Below, one piece after another: positions 1-9,318 of a stretch of DNA of 64,000 bases. Position 1 is the first letter of the stretch. The number at the start of each line of letters is the position of its first letter. Made by a program: the position numbers and the translations under genes. The stretch spans positions 62,001 through 126,000 of the forward strand of contig CAWKGC010000019.1 in assembly GCA_963849005.1 (NCBI GenBank). The letters are read 5' to 3'. The notes below the pieces were generated by a model, which worked only from the letters and a program-made list of their open reading frames with translations, had not been told where the DNA came from and made no database searches. The DNA is from CAWKGC01 sp963849005 (GTDB taxonomy: Bacteria; Pseudomonadota; Gammaproteobacteria; Burkholderiales; Usitatibacteraceae).

Positions 1-1157
1 TCGCCCGCGAGGATCAGCCGCGCGAACGCCTTCGAGCCCGTGACGTTGGTGCGCTCGCCGACGTTCACGAACAGCGAGTCGTCGCCGATGTTGAGCGGCT
101 CCAGCCCGGAGAGCCTGAGCCGGGGCTCGATCTTCGGCACGATGCGCGGCGGGGACTTCGCGACGATCTCCGCGATCGCCTTGATGTGCGCGGGCGTGGT
201 TCCGCAGCAGCCGCCGGTGATGTTGAGCCAGCCGGCCTCGGCCCATTCGCGGATGAAGGCCGCGGTCTCTTCCGGCAGTTCGTCGTACTCGGCCATCGCG
301 TTGGGCAGGCCCGCGTTCGGGTGCGCGGAGACGCGCGTGTCGGCGATGCGCGCGAGTTCCTCGATATGCGGGCGCAGCTGCTTGGCGCCCAGCGCGCAGT
401 TGAACCCGACGGACAACGGCCGCGCGTGGCGCACCGAGTTCCAGAACGCCTCGGGCGTCTGCCCCGATAGCGTGCGCCCCGAGGCGTCGGTGATGGTGCC
501 CGAGACCATGATCGGGAGCCGCACGCCGGCCTCCTCGAAGTACGCGTCGATGGCGAACAGCGCCGCCTTGGCATTGAGCGTATCGAAGACCGTTTCCACG
601 AGGATGATGTCGGCGCCGCCCTCGACCAGCCCGCGCACCGCCTCGGCGTAGGAATCGCGCACCTGGTCGAAGTTGACGGCGCGGAAGCCGGGATCGTTCA
701 CGTCCGGCGAGAGCGACAGCGTGCGGCTCATCGGCCCCAGCACGCCCGCGACCCAGCGCTGCCGGCCGGGCGTGCGGCGGCTGTAATCGTCGGCAACCTC
801 GCGCGCGAGCCGGGCGCCTTCGAAATTCAGGTCGAAGACGGCGGACTCGAGCTTGTAGTCGGCCTGCGAGATCGAGGTCGAGTTGAAGGTGTTGGTCTCG
901 AGGATGTCGGCGCCGGCCTCGAGGTATTTGCCGTGGATCTCGCGGATCACCTGCGGCTGCGTGAGGGTCAGCAGGTCGTTGTTGCCCTTGAGGTCGTGCT
1001 TGTGGTCCCTGAAGCGCTCGCCGCGGAAGTCCGCTTCGGAGAGCCGGTGCTGCTGGATCATCGTGCCCATGGCGCCATCGAGCACGAGGATGCGCTGCTG
1101 GAGCGCGTCCTCGAGTGCCTTCAGGCGTTGCGGGCGAAGCGAAAGTGAATGGTCCAT
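1..1157 (-). CDS. metH: Cobalamin-dependent methionine synthase, N-terminal part (runs off window)
   Basis: First ~385 residues of MetH, which transfers a methyl group from methyl-tetrahydrofolate through cobalamin to homocysteine. The start ATG (1157) gives MDHSLSLRPQRLKALEDAL, followed by the homocysteine-binding barrel: LDGAMGTMIQ near residue 30, ETNTFNSTS near 85, and the zinc-ligand motif NITGGCCGTTP near 320. The pterin-binding domain begins with NVGERTNVTGS just before the left edge, so this is full-length-type MetH, not a stand-alone methyltransferase. The reading frame is open to base 1. No strong Shine-Dalgarno is visible; a dispersed inverted repeat lies between the riboswitch/terminator and the start. 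Identification is firm; the C-terminal half is outside the window. Confidence 0.95.
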   Translation of the reverse strand, partial: MDHSLSLRPQRLKALEDALQQRILVLDGAMGTMIQQHRLSEADFRGERFRDHKHDLKGNNDLLTLTQPQVIREIHGKYLEAGADILETNTFNSTSISQADYKLESAVFDLNFEGARLAREVADDYSRRTPGRQRWVAGVLGPMSRTLSLSPDVNDPGFRAVNFDQVRDSYAEAVRGLVEGGADIILVETVFDTLNAKAALFAIDAYFEEAGVRLPIMVSGTITDASGRTLSGQTPEAFWNSVRHARPLSVGFNCALGAKQLRPHIEELARIADTRVSAHPNAGLPNAMAEYDELPEETAAFIREWAEAGWLNITGGCCGTTPAHIKAIAEIVAKSPPRIVPKIEPRLRLSGLEPLNIGDDSLFVNVGERTNVTGSKAFARLILAG

Positions 1158-1166
1158 GTCGAATTC

Positions 1167-1240
1167 GTCATTCCGGGCTTGACCCGGAATCCAGCGCGAA
1201 TTCTGACCGGCGCTGGATCCCGGTTTTCACCGGGATGACG
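1167..1240. repeat. Dispersed inverted repeat in the metH leader
   Basis: Imperfect palindrome. The outer arms CGTCATTCCGG / CCGGGATGACG enclose inner arms GGATCCAGCG / CGCTGGATCC (inner left arm has one change). The left part, CGTCATTCCGGGCTTGACCC, recurs at 51754-51773, so this is a dispersed family and not a local hairpin. It lies in the transcribed leader of metH, about 10 bases upstream of the start codon. Confidence 0.8.
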
Positions 1241-1261
1241 ACCTTTTCCAAGTCGTCAAAA

Positions 1262-1296
1262 AGCAAAAAAACCCGTCAGCTTTCGCGAACGGGTTT
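1262..1296 (-). terminator. Intrinsic terminator downstream of SAM-II aptamer (probable attenuator)
   Basis: On the minus strand an 8-bp stem AAACCCGT / ACGGGTTT with a 12-base loop (TCGCGAAAGCTG) runs directly into TTTTTTT. It starts a few bases after the aptamer and about 105 bases before metH. No minus-strand gene ends between the VanZ-like gene and this site, so its natural role is attenuation of the metH leader. Confidence 0.75.
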
Positions 1297-1301
1297 CGGG
1301 G

Positions 1302-1360
1302 CCGGTCGCTTTAGCTGCATTTGTAGAGCGCCCGCAAGCTGGGGGATCAAATCGGCGCTT
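1302..1360 (-). promoter_or_regulatory. SAM-II class riboswitch upstream of metH
   Basis: The minus strand carries the SAM-II conserved core in order: P1 AGCGCC / GGCGCT (1354-1359 with 1327-1332), GATTTGA after the 5' arm, CAGCTTGC in the loop, and AAATGCAGCTAAAGC (1308-1322) after the 3' arm. The pseudoknot can form: GC-TTGC in the loop pairs with GC(T)AA(A)GC in the tail. SAM-II aptamers bind S-adenosylmethionine and control methionine/SAM genes, which fits metH. They usually act on translation; here a U-tailed terminator follows. Match made from memory of the consensus, without a covariance search. Confidence 0.75.
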
Positions 1361-1371
1361 GAAGCGTGGAT

Positions 1372-1399
1372 TCTATATGCGGCGACGGCTTTCGGCAAA
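1372..1399 (-). promoter_or_regulatory. Probable sigma-70 promoter of metH
   Basis: Minus-strand TTTGCC - 16 bases - TATAGA. The predicted start point near 1365 lies about five bases before the first base of the SAM-II P1 helix, which supports both calls. Confidence 0.5.
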
Positions 1400-1406
1400 C
1401 CCGGCG

Positions 1407-1796
1407 CTAGGGCGCGGCGCCCGCCTGCCAGCGCAGCCGGAACCAGGGCATGCGCTTCAGCGCCGGAACAGAAACCATGTATGCGGCGATCCCCAGGCTG
1501 TCGGCGGCGATGTCCAGGGCCGATGCCTGGCGCCAGGGGAGGAAGTACTGGACGACTTCGATTGCAACGCCGTAGCCGAGCAGCGCCAGGATCTTCACGA
1601 GGCCGAAGCGGCTTGCCGGGAACGAGAAGTCCACGAGCAGTGCGAGCGCCGCGAAGGCTGTGGCGTGCTTCAGCTTGTCGTAGAGCTGGTCGATCAGCGG
1701 AATCTCACGGCTGGTAAAGGCGAGGAAACCAATCGCAAGCAGCGCAACCACCAGTGCGATGCGAAACGTGACGATGATGGTGCGGGACAGGGCCAT
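1407..1796 (-). CDS. VanZ-like membrane protein
   Basis: 129-residue membrane protein of the VanZ-like family. Start chosen at the ATG giving MALSRTIIVTFRIALVVALL; longer upstream versions add a polar stretch without membrane character. Four hydrophobic segments are present. Family signature residues are visible as DKLKHATAFAALALL and EVVQYFLPWRQASALDIAADSLG. Function in Gram-negatives is unknown; the name comes from a teicoplanin-resistance accessory protein, and resistance should not be assumed. It follows the Dsb pair on the same strand after ~170 bases and may be the last gene of that transcript. Confidence 0.75.
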   Translation of the reverse strand: MALSRTIIVTFRIALVVALLAIGFLAFTSREIPLIDQLYDKLKHATAFAALALLVDFSFPASRFGLVKILALLGYGVAIEVVQYFLPWRQASALDIAADSLGIAAYMVSVPALKRMPWFRLRWQAGAAP

Positions 1797-1963
1797 TGCC
1801 CGTGAGGGTACTGGACTTGCCGATTGCGGCCAAACGGATGGCGCCGGGCCGACGCGCCGAGGCCGTTCATCGCCTCCTTCTTTCATGAAAAGCTCCGTTG
1901 CGAAAAAGTGGCGAAATCGTCCTTCGTCGAGCGACAAGGGCGGCCCGGCATTTCCGTGCGGCG

Positions 1964-2689
1964 TCACGGGTAGGAGGTGCGCAACTCGTCCTTCACCAGC
2001 GCCTGGAGCTCATCCAATCCGAAGCGCGGCATGGGACGGCCGTTGACGAAGAACTCCGGGGTCTTGGAGACGCCCAGAACCTTGGCATCCGCGAAATCGC
2101 GTTCCATCCGCGCGGCGATTTCCGCGGAGTTCATGTCCCCCCTGGCGCGGTCGAGATCGAGCCCGATGCCTGCCAGGGACGGCCAGGCCCGCTCCGGATA
2201 GACCTGATGGTTCACGGTCCACTGTCCCTGTGAGGCGAACACAGCCTCCAGCGCCTGCCAGTACTTCCCCTGGTTGCGGGCGGCCTCGAGCGTCCTGACC
2301 ACGTGCTCCGAGCCCTTGTGGAAGGGGACATGGCGGACCGACAGCCGGATCCGGCCCGGATTTGCCGCCATCAGCTTCTTGACGTGCGGATAGAAGACGG
2401 CGCAGGTCTCGCATGCCGGATCGAGAAACTCGACGATGTGCACCTTCGCGTCCGGGCTGCCCAGCCCGGGCGAATTCACGCTTGCCAGGAATTCCCTGTT
2501 CTTCGCGGCGGCCTGCTGTGCGGACCGATCCGACTCGGTCTTGTAGTAGAGAGTGCCTGCCACGAAGGCGAGCAGCAGCGCCATCGCGGCAGCAACGAAA
2601 ATGCTCCTTCGGCTGATGCCGCGAGGCGGGGTTGCCTGCTGCACGGGCGCTTCCCGGGGCTTCGGGTTTCGTTTGCTCTTTCGGCTCAT
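1964..2689 (-). CDS. Membrane-anchored DsbA-like thiol oxidoreductase
   Basis: 241 residues. A polar N-terminus is followed by one membrane segment (about residues 27-48) and a periplasmic thioredoxin-fold domain with the active site CETC in FLDPACETCAVFYPHV. The cis-Pro region is KTPEFFVNGRPMP. This is the DsbA/BdbD-like type that introduces disulfides. Its ATG overlaps the stop of the DsbB-like gene by four bases (2686-2689), so the two form an oxidant/re-oxidant pair made together. The location after a multicopper oxidase and a Cus pump suggests a role in envelope thiol homeostasis under copper stress (inference). Confidence 0.85.
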   Translation of the reverse strand: MSRKSKRNPKPREAPVQQATPPRGISRRSIFVAAAMALLLAFVAGTLYYKTESDRSAQQAAAKNREFLASVNSPGLGSPDAKVHIVEFLDPACETCAVFYPHVKKLMAANPGRIRLSVRHVPFHKGSEHVVRTLEAARNQGKYWQALEAVFASQGQWTVNHQVYPERAWPSLAGIGLDLDRARGDMNSAEIAARMERDFADAKVLGVSKTPEFFVNGRPMPRFGLDELQALVKDELRTSYP

Positions 2690-3135
2690 CGTTTGCTCCG
2701 GAAGTGCGCGGCAACCAGCAGCGCGTTCATGGTTGAAAAGGCAATGAAGGACAGCAGCGGAATGTTGACGAAGCCCAGCCACTCTATCTGCACCTCGGAG
2801 CAGGGCACGCCCTGCATGCACGGCTTGATGCCCTCGGGGATCCATCCGGCAACGAGCAGGACCTGGAAGGCCGAAACGAGCCAGCCCGCGAGGGCGAGGG
2901 GCAGGGTGAAGCGGACGACCCGTGCATCGAACGGGAAAAGACCGAATGGCAGGATGAGCGCGAGCGGGAACATGAAGACGCGCTGGTACCAACACAGGAC
3001 GCAGGGCGGCAGGTTCATGATCTCGCTGAAGAAGAGCGCGCCCAGCGTCGACAGGGCCGCGATCGCCCAGCATGCGAAGACGAGCATCCATGCCGCATCC
3101 GGCGGGCGTTCCCCCATTGTCCCGCTGTCAGGCAT
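2686..3135 (-). CDS. DsbB-like disulfide bond formation protein
   Basis: 149-residue four-helix membrane protein that re-oxidises a DsbA partner using quinone. The two periplasmic cysteine pairs are visible: CVLCWYQR after the first helix pair (quinone-proximal CxxC) and CMQGVPCSE in the second loop. The gene begins 18 bases after the multicopper oxidase stop and overlaps the downstream DsbA-like gene (ATGA). Length and topology are closer to the short BdbC/DsbI-like forms than to E. coli DsbB (176 aa). Confidence 0.88.
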   Translation of the reverse strand: MPDSGTMGERPPDAAWMLVFACWAIAALSTLGALFFSEIMNLPPCVLCWYQRVFMFPLALILPFGLFPFDARVVRFTLPLALAGWLVSAFQVLLVAGWIPEGIKPCMQGVPCSEVQIEWLGFVNIPLLSFIAFSTMNALLVAAHFRSKR

Positions 3136-3153
3136 GCGAAGGCTCCGGTGCGC

Positions 3154-4633
3154 TCATGCCGGCCGCACCTCGAGGACCGCCATCATGCCGGCGTCCTCGT
3201 GCTCGAGGATATGGCAGTGGACCATGCGCTTGCCCGGCAGGCCTTGGCGCATCTCGATGGTCGCTGTCTCTCCCGCGGGCACGTTCACCGTGTCGATCCA
3301 GGCCTCGTGGGGCGCTGGGGTGACGCGTCCCGCCGATTCACGGCTCGCGAGGCGGAACTGCGTGCCGTGGATGTGGATGGGATGGTCCATGAAGGTGTCG
3401 TTCACGATGTCCCAGGCCTCCACATCGCCGACGGTGGAAACGAAGTCGACCCTGTTCATGTCAAAGGACCGCCCGTTGATGAGGAAGTCGGTACCCATCA
3501 TTCCCATGCCGCCCGATTGCGTGAGCACCGCCCGCTTCCTTGCGACGGCTGGAGCGCGCGGCGGGAATGCTCGCAACGCGGCGGGAAGCTCAAGCGGCGC
3601 CAATGGCGTATCCACGGTGGTCGCAAGCGTGAGGAGGTCCTCGCTCGCATAGGAACCCAGCCCCATGTTGTCGGAGACGTGCCGCAGGGCACGCAAGGTG
3701 AATCGTGCCGCGGGCGCGCTCGATGCGGTGACGATGACCTCGATGCGCTGTGCCGGCGCGACGAGGATCTCGGCGAGGCCCGCGATCGGCGCCGCAAGCA
3801 GGCCGCCGTCTGTGCCGACCAGCGTGAACGCGTGTCCGTCCAGTGCCAGCCGCAGGTACCGCCCGCTCGTCGCATTCAGGATGCGCCATCGCTGGGTCGC
3901 GCCGGGGAGCACGGTGTGCACCGGCAGGCGCCCGCCGTTCACCAGCAGTTGACCGCCCTGCCGCCCGAACATGAAATCCATCGCGCTATCCGGTGACACC
4001 TGCGCGTCGCTTCCGAGCCGGATGCCGGTCACGAGCATCGTTACTTCGGGAATGCCCGCGAGCGGGTCGTTCGCGGCGCGCACGATGAAGGGCGCGGCAA
4101 GACCCATCGACACCTGCTCGGCGGCCGTACCGTGCGCGTGCGGGTGGTACCAATACGTGCCGGCGCAACCCGCCGGCAGGTCGAACTCGTACAGGCGCGT
4201 GGCGCCCGGGCGCACCGGATCCATCGGGCTTCCGTCCTGGTCCGAGGGCACGGGAAGCCCGTGCCAATGCACGGTCGTATCCTTGGAGAGCCGGTTTTCG
4301 AGCGCGATCCGAACGCGATCGCCCTCGCGCACGTTCACGACCGGGCCGGGAAAGAGTCCGTTGTAAAGCCACAGCGCGGTCGCTCGTCCCGGGACCAGGT
4401 TCGCAGTGGCGGGCGCCGCGGCAAGCGCCGCGGAGAACTGGCCGGCACCGGCGGAGGTGTTTGCAAGCGCAGCGAGTGACTTGAGCGGCTGGCCTTCGGC
4501 AAGCAGCGCGCCAGTGGAAACCGGCGGCGGCGTCATCATGCTGCTGCCGTCCCCGCCGCCGCCCCCGCCGCATCCGGCGAGGAGCGGCGCCCGTGCCCGC
4601 CAGCGTTGCCCCGAGGAATTCGCGTCGTTTCAT
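3154..4633 (-). CDS. CueO-like multicopper oxidase (Tat-exported); one apparent frameshift
   Basis: About 492 residues once one extra base near 4587-4597 is removed. The restored N-terminus reads MKRREFLGATLAGTAPLLAGC, a twin-arginine signal also carrying a lipobox-like LAGC, followed by a Gly-rich linker. All four copper motifs are present: VHWHGLPVPSDQDGSP, GTYWYHPHAHGTAAEQV, HPIHIHGTQFRL and VHCHILEHEDAGMM; the last two closely resemble CueO. The likely role is periplasmic oxidation of Cu(I) to Cu(II). Its ATG overlaps the cusA stop (4630-4633), so it is translationally coupled to the efflux pump. Without the repair, an internal ATG at 4539 gives a 461-residue protein lacking its export signal. 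Confidence 0.88.
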
Positions 4634-7600
4634 GGCCGGTCTCCTGTCCCCCTCGCGATTCCGCGTCCCTTCACGAGCGCGTAGATCGCGGGAATGACGA
4701 TGAGCGTGAGGATGGTCGAGGACACCATGCCGCCCACCATCGGCGCGGCGATGCGCCGCATGACCTCGGAGCCCGTCCCCGTGCTCCACATGATCGGCAG
4801 GAGGCCCGCCATGATCGCCACCACCGTCATCATCTTCGGCCGCACGCGCTCGACGGCGCCTTCCATGACCGCTTCGTAGAGGTCCGCCGCCGTCGGCACT
4901 TCGCCCGCTTCCCCGCGCTCCTTGCGGATCCGCTCCCACGCGTGTTCGAGGTAGATGAGCATCACCACGCCCGTCTCGGCGGCAACGCCGGCAAGCGCGA
5001 TGAAGCCCACGCCGACCGCCACGCTCAGGTTGTAGCCGAGCGCCCAGACGAGCCAGATGCCGCCCACCAGCGCGAAAGGCACCGAGAGCATGACGATCAG
5101 GGTCTCCGTCATGCGCCGGAAGTTGAGATAGAGCAGGACCAGGATCGCGAAGAGGGTGAGGGGAACCACGATCTTCAGCCGCTCGATCGCGCGCTCCATG
5201 TACTCGAACTGCCCGCTCCACGCGATGTAGTAGCCCGGCGGGAAATCGACCCCGGCTGCCACCGCCTTCTTCGCGTCGGCGACGTAGCTGCCGATGTCGC
5301 GGTCGCGGATGTCGACGTAGATGTAGGCGGACAGCAGCGCGTTCTCGGTGCGGATCGCCGGCGCGCCCTTGGTGATCCGCACCTTCGCCACCTGGCCCAG
5401 CGGCACCATCGCGGACCCCTGTCCCATTTCGGAAGCGATCGGCACGAGCACCTGTGTTGCGATCGCCTGCGGATCGCTTCGCAGTTCGCGCGGATAGCGC
5501 ACGATCACGCCGAAGCGCTCGCGGCCCTCGACGGTGGTGGTGACCATCTCGCCGCCCAGCGCGGTCTGGACCACGTCGAGGAGCTCCCCGACGGCGAGGC
5601 CGTAGCGGGCGAGCGCGGCGCGATCAGGCTCGATGTCGAGGTAGTAGCCGCCGGTGATGCGCTCGGCGTAGGCGCTGGTGGTTCCCGGGCACTTCCTTCA
5701 CCACGGACTCGATGTCGCGGGCGATGCGTTCCATCTCGACCAGGTCCTTGCCGAACACCTTGATGCCGATCGGCGTACGAATCCCCGTCGAGAGCATGTC
5801 GATGCGCGCGCGGATCGGCATCGTCCACGCGTTCGACACGCCCGGGAACTGCATCGCCTTGTCCATCTCGGCGATCAGCGCGTCGATGTCCATGCCGGCG
5901 CGCCACTCGGATTCGGGCTTCAGGTTGATGACCGTTTCGAACATCTCGAGCGGCGCGGGGTCCGTGGCGCTCTGCGCCCGCCCGGCCTTGCCGGCGACGC
6001 TCACCACTTCGGGGAAGCTCTTCAGGATGCGGTCCTGCACCTGCAGCAACTCCGCGGCCTTGGTGACGGACATCGCCGGCAGCGAAGTCGGCATGTACAG
6101 GATCGTGCCCTCGTTCAGCCGGGGCATGAACTCGCTGCCGAGCCGCATGGCGGGAATCACGCTCAAGCCGAGCGCCACGGCGGCGATCACGAGCGTGGTC
6201 TTCTTCCAGCGCATCACCGCCGCGATGACGGGGCGGTAGAGCGCGATCAGCACGCGGTTGACCGGGTTCTTCGACTCGGGAAGGATCTTGCCGCGGATGA
6301 AGAGCCCCATCAGCACCGGAACGAGCGTCACGGACAGGAGTGCGGCGCCCGCCATGGCGAAGGTCTTGGTGTAGGCGAGCGGCGAGAAGAGCCGCCCCTC
6401 CTGGGACTCCAGCGTGAAGACGGGAAGGAACGACACCGTGATGATGAGCAACGAGAAGAACAGCGCAGGCCCGACTTCACGGCACGCCTCCACGATGGCC
6501 TCCGCGCGGGACTCGCCCGGCGCGAGGCGCTCGATGTGCTTGTGCGCGTTCTCGATCATGACGATGGCGGCGTCGATCATGGCGCCGATCGCGATCGCGA
6601 TCCCGCCCAGGCTCATGATGTTCGAGTTGATGCCCAGCGCGCGCATCCACAGGAAGGCGATCAGCACGCCGATGGGCAGCATCACGATGGCCACCAGGGC
6701 GCTGCGGACGTGGAGCAGGAACACGATGCAAACGGCCGCGACGATGAGGCTTTCCTCGAGGAGGGTGATCTTGAGGGTGGCGATCGCGCGGTGGATGACG
6801 TCGGAGCGGTCGTAGACCGCCTCGACCGTGACGCCTTCCGGGAGGCCGGTCGCGATCTCGGCGATCTTCGCCTTCACGTTTTCGATCACCTCGAGCGCGT
6901 TCTGGCCGTAGCGGGCGACGACGATGCCGGAGACGATCTCGCCCTCGCCGTTCATCTCCGCGAGCCCGCGGCGCTCGTCGGGGCCGAGCTCCACTCTTGC
7001 GACATCGCGAACGAGGACCGGCGTCCCCTTTTCGCTCTTCACGACCAGTTCCTCGATGTCGGCCTTGCCGCGCAGGTAGCCTCGCCCGCGCACCATGTAC
7101 TCGGCCTCCGCCATCTCGATGACGCGCCCGCCCACGTCGCGGTTGGAGTCCCGGATCACCTGCGACACCTTCATGAGCGGCACGCCGTAGCTGCGCAGCT
7201 TCACCGGGTCGACGATCACGTGGTACTGCTGGACGAAGCCGCCGACGCTCGCCACTTCCGCCACGCCGTGCGCCTTGGTCAGCTGGTAGCGCAGGAACCA
7301 GTCCTGGATCGTGCGCAGTTCCGCGAGCGAGCGGTTCTTGCCGAGCAGCGCGTACTGGTACACCCAGCCCACGCCCGTGGCGTCCGGCCCGAGCTGCGGC
7401 GTCACGCCACGCGGCAGCTTCCCGGCCGCGAAGTTGAGGTATTCCAGCACCCGCGAGCGGGCCCAGTAGATGTCGGTGCCGTCCTCGAAGATCACGTAAA
7501 CGAAGGACGCGCCGAAGAACGAGAAGCCGCGCACCACCTTCGACTTGGGCACCGAAAGCATCGAGGTGGTGAGCGGGTAGGTGACCTGGTCTTCCACCAC

Positions 7601-7777
7601 CTGCGGCGCCTGGCCGGGAAACTCGGTGTAGATGATCACCTGCACGTCGGAGAGGTCGGGCAGCGCGTCGAGCGGCGTCTTCACGACCGCGTATATACCC
7701 GCGATCGTGATGGCGAAACTCGCGAGCAGGACGAGGAAGGGGTTCTTCGCCGACCAGGTGATGATGGCCCTGAGCAT
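4630..7777 (-). CDS. cusA: CusA/CzcA-type heavy-metal RND efflux pump; one apparent frameshift
   Basis: Inner-membrane proton-driven pump, about 1048 residues after removing one extra base near 5677-5688, where VVKEVPG should continue TTSAYAERITGGYYLDIE. The N-terminus MLRAIITWSAKNPFLVLLAS and the segment VKTPLDALPDLSDVQVIIYTEFPGQAP are typical of the heavy-metal branch (HME-RND). RND transmembrane segments include SLGGIAIAIGAMIDAAIVMIE, with the acidic proton-relay residues. Fusion partner CusB with a CusF-like tail argues for Cu(I)/Ag(I) over Co/Zn/Cd, though I did not verify the methionine relay. It starts two bases after the cusB stop and overlaps the oxidase gene. Confidence 0.92.
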
Positions 7778-7778
7778 T

Positions 7779-9318
7779 TCAGTGCCCCTTGTGCGGATCG
7801 GCTGCGGGCTTCACGGCCGTAATCACCCATTCGCCGGGCTTGCGCTCGACGAACTCGAAGGCGATGGCCGCGCCGGGCTTCACGCCCGCGACCAGCGATG
7901 CGTTGGCGAGCGCGAAGTCCATGGTCATCGCCGGCCACTTGAGGCTGGCCACCGGCTGGTGCGTGACGGTGACCGTGCCTGCCTTGGCATCGATTGCCTT
8001 CAGCGTGCCGTCGGCCCGATGGGTCACGGCGGTTTTCGCCTCGCCACCTGGTTTTGCCGCGCCGGACATCCCGCCCAGCGCCGCGCGCAGGTTGCTCTCG
8101 GCGTCGATCAGGAAATTGGCGGCCACGACAACCATGTCGCCTTCCTTGATGCCGGACCTGATCTCGACCCACTCGTCGCTGCGCGCGCCGGTAGCGACTT
8201 CGCGCGGCTCGAACCTGCCCTCTCCGGCCTGCACGATGACGACGCGCCGCACGCCCGAATCGATCACTGCGGAGGCCGGCACCGCGATCACCTTTCCCGC
8301 GTTGCCGGAAGCCAGCTGTACCTGCGCGTACATGCCGGGCTTGAGCAGCCCTCCGGGATTGGCCAGCTCGACGCGCACGGCCACCGTGCGGGTCTCGGGC
8401 TTGAGCGTGGGATAGACGTAGGTGACGACGCCGTCGAAGCGCTTGTCCGGATAGGCGTTGATCTGCACTTGCGCCTTGCTGCCGTTGGTCACCAGGCCGA
8501 TGTCCTGCTCGTTGACGTCGGCCAGCACCCACACCTGCGAGAGGTCGGCAATCTGGTAGAGCATTTCGCCGGGCATGAAACGCATGCCCGATACCGCTTT
8601 CCTCTCCATCACGACACCGGTCGCGGGCGAGCGGAAGCTCACGGTGCGGGTGGCTTCCCCGGTCCTGGCGAGCGTCTCGAGCTGCTCGGCGGAAACATCC
8701 CAGTTGCGCAGCCGCGTGAGGCTCGATTCGGCGAGCTGCGCCATCCCCGACCGGCTTTCGGCGCTCGCGTCCTTGAGCGAGGCCACCCCGCGCGAGGCGA
8801 TGGCGTACTCGCGCTGCGCCGCGACCAGCTCGGGGCTGTATGCCTCGAACAGCGGCTGTCCTTTCACCACGGGCTGTCCCGTGGTGTTCACGTAAAGGCG
8901 TTCGACGTAGCCCTCGAACTTCGGCGCGATCGTGGCGAGCAGCCGCTCGTTCACCTCGACGCGGCCCGAAGCGCGCACGACACGGTCCAGCGCGCGGCGC
9001 TCGGCGACCTGCGTGCGCACTCCCAGCTTCTGCACGCGCTCCGTGGAGAGCTTCAATCTCGCCGCCCGCGGAAGCGGTCTCTTCGCCTTCGTAGACGGGA
9101 ATGTATTCCATGCCCATCTGGTCCTTCTTCGGCACGGGCGACGTGTCGGGAAGCCCCATGGGATTGCGGTAGAAGAGGAGTTTCTTCTCCTTCTTCGCCT
9201 CGACCGCGGGCGCGGCGGCAACGACGGCGGCCTCGTGCGCGGAGCGGGTGCCCCACCAGTAACCGGCTCCCCCGGCAACGATGGCGGCGATGACGGCGAC
9301 GGAAATTCCGGTCTTCAT
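7779..9318 (-). CDS. cusB: CusB-type periplasmic adaptor with fused CusF domain; one apparent frameshift
   Basis: About 512 residues after removing one extra base near 9051-9056. Order: N-terminal membrane anchor (MKTGISVAVIAAIVAGGAGY), a heavy-metal-binding motif (LLFYRNPMGLPDTSPVPKKD then QMGMEYIPVY), the barrel-sandwich/hairpin adaptor region (KLSTERVQKLGVRTQVAERR; ATIAPKFEGYVERLYVNTTG), beta-barrel, and from about residue 425 a CusF-like metal-binding domain with the W and M ligands in SLKWPAMTMDFAL. Fusion of the CusF chaperone to the adaptor is known in this family and points to Cu/Ag. Its start overlaps the cusC stop by four bases (9315-9318). Confidence 0.92.

Noticed and set aside
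1407..1967. 186-residue version of the VanZ-like protein
   Set aside because: The first 57 residues are polar, Pro/Arg-rich and unlike the family; the internal ATG at 1796 starts directly before the first membrane helix.
5678..7822. 714-codon plus-strand open frame opposite cusA
   Set aside because: His/Arg/Asp-rich translation without any domain; it is the antisense shadow of a GC-rich gene with clear RND motifs.
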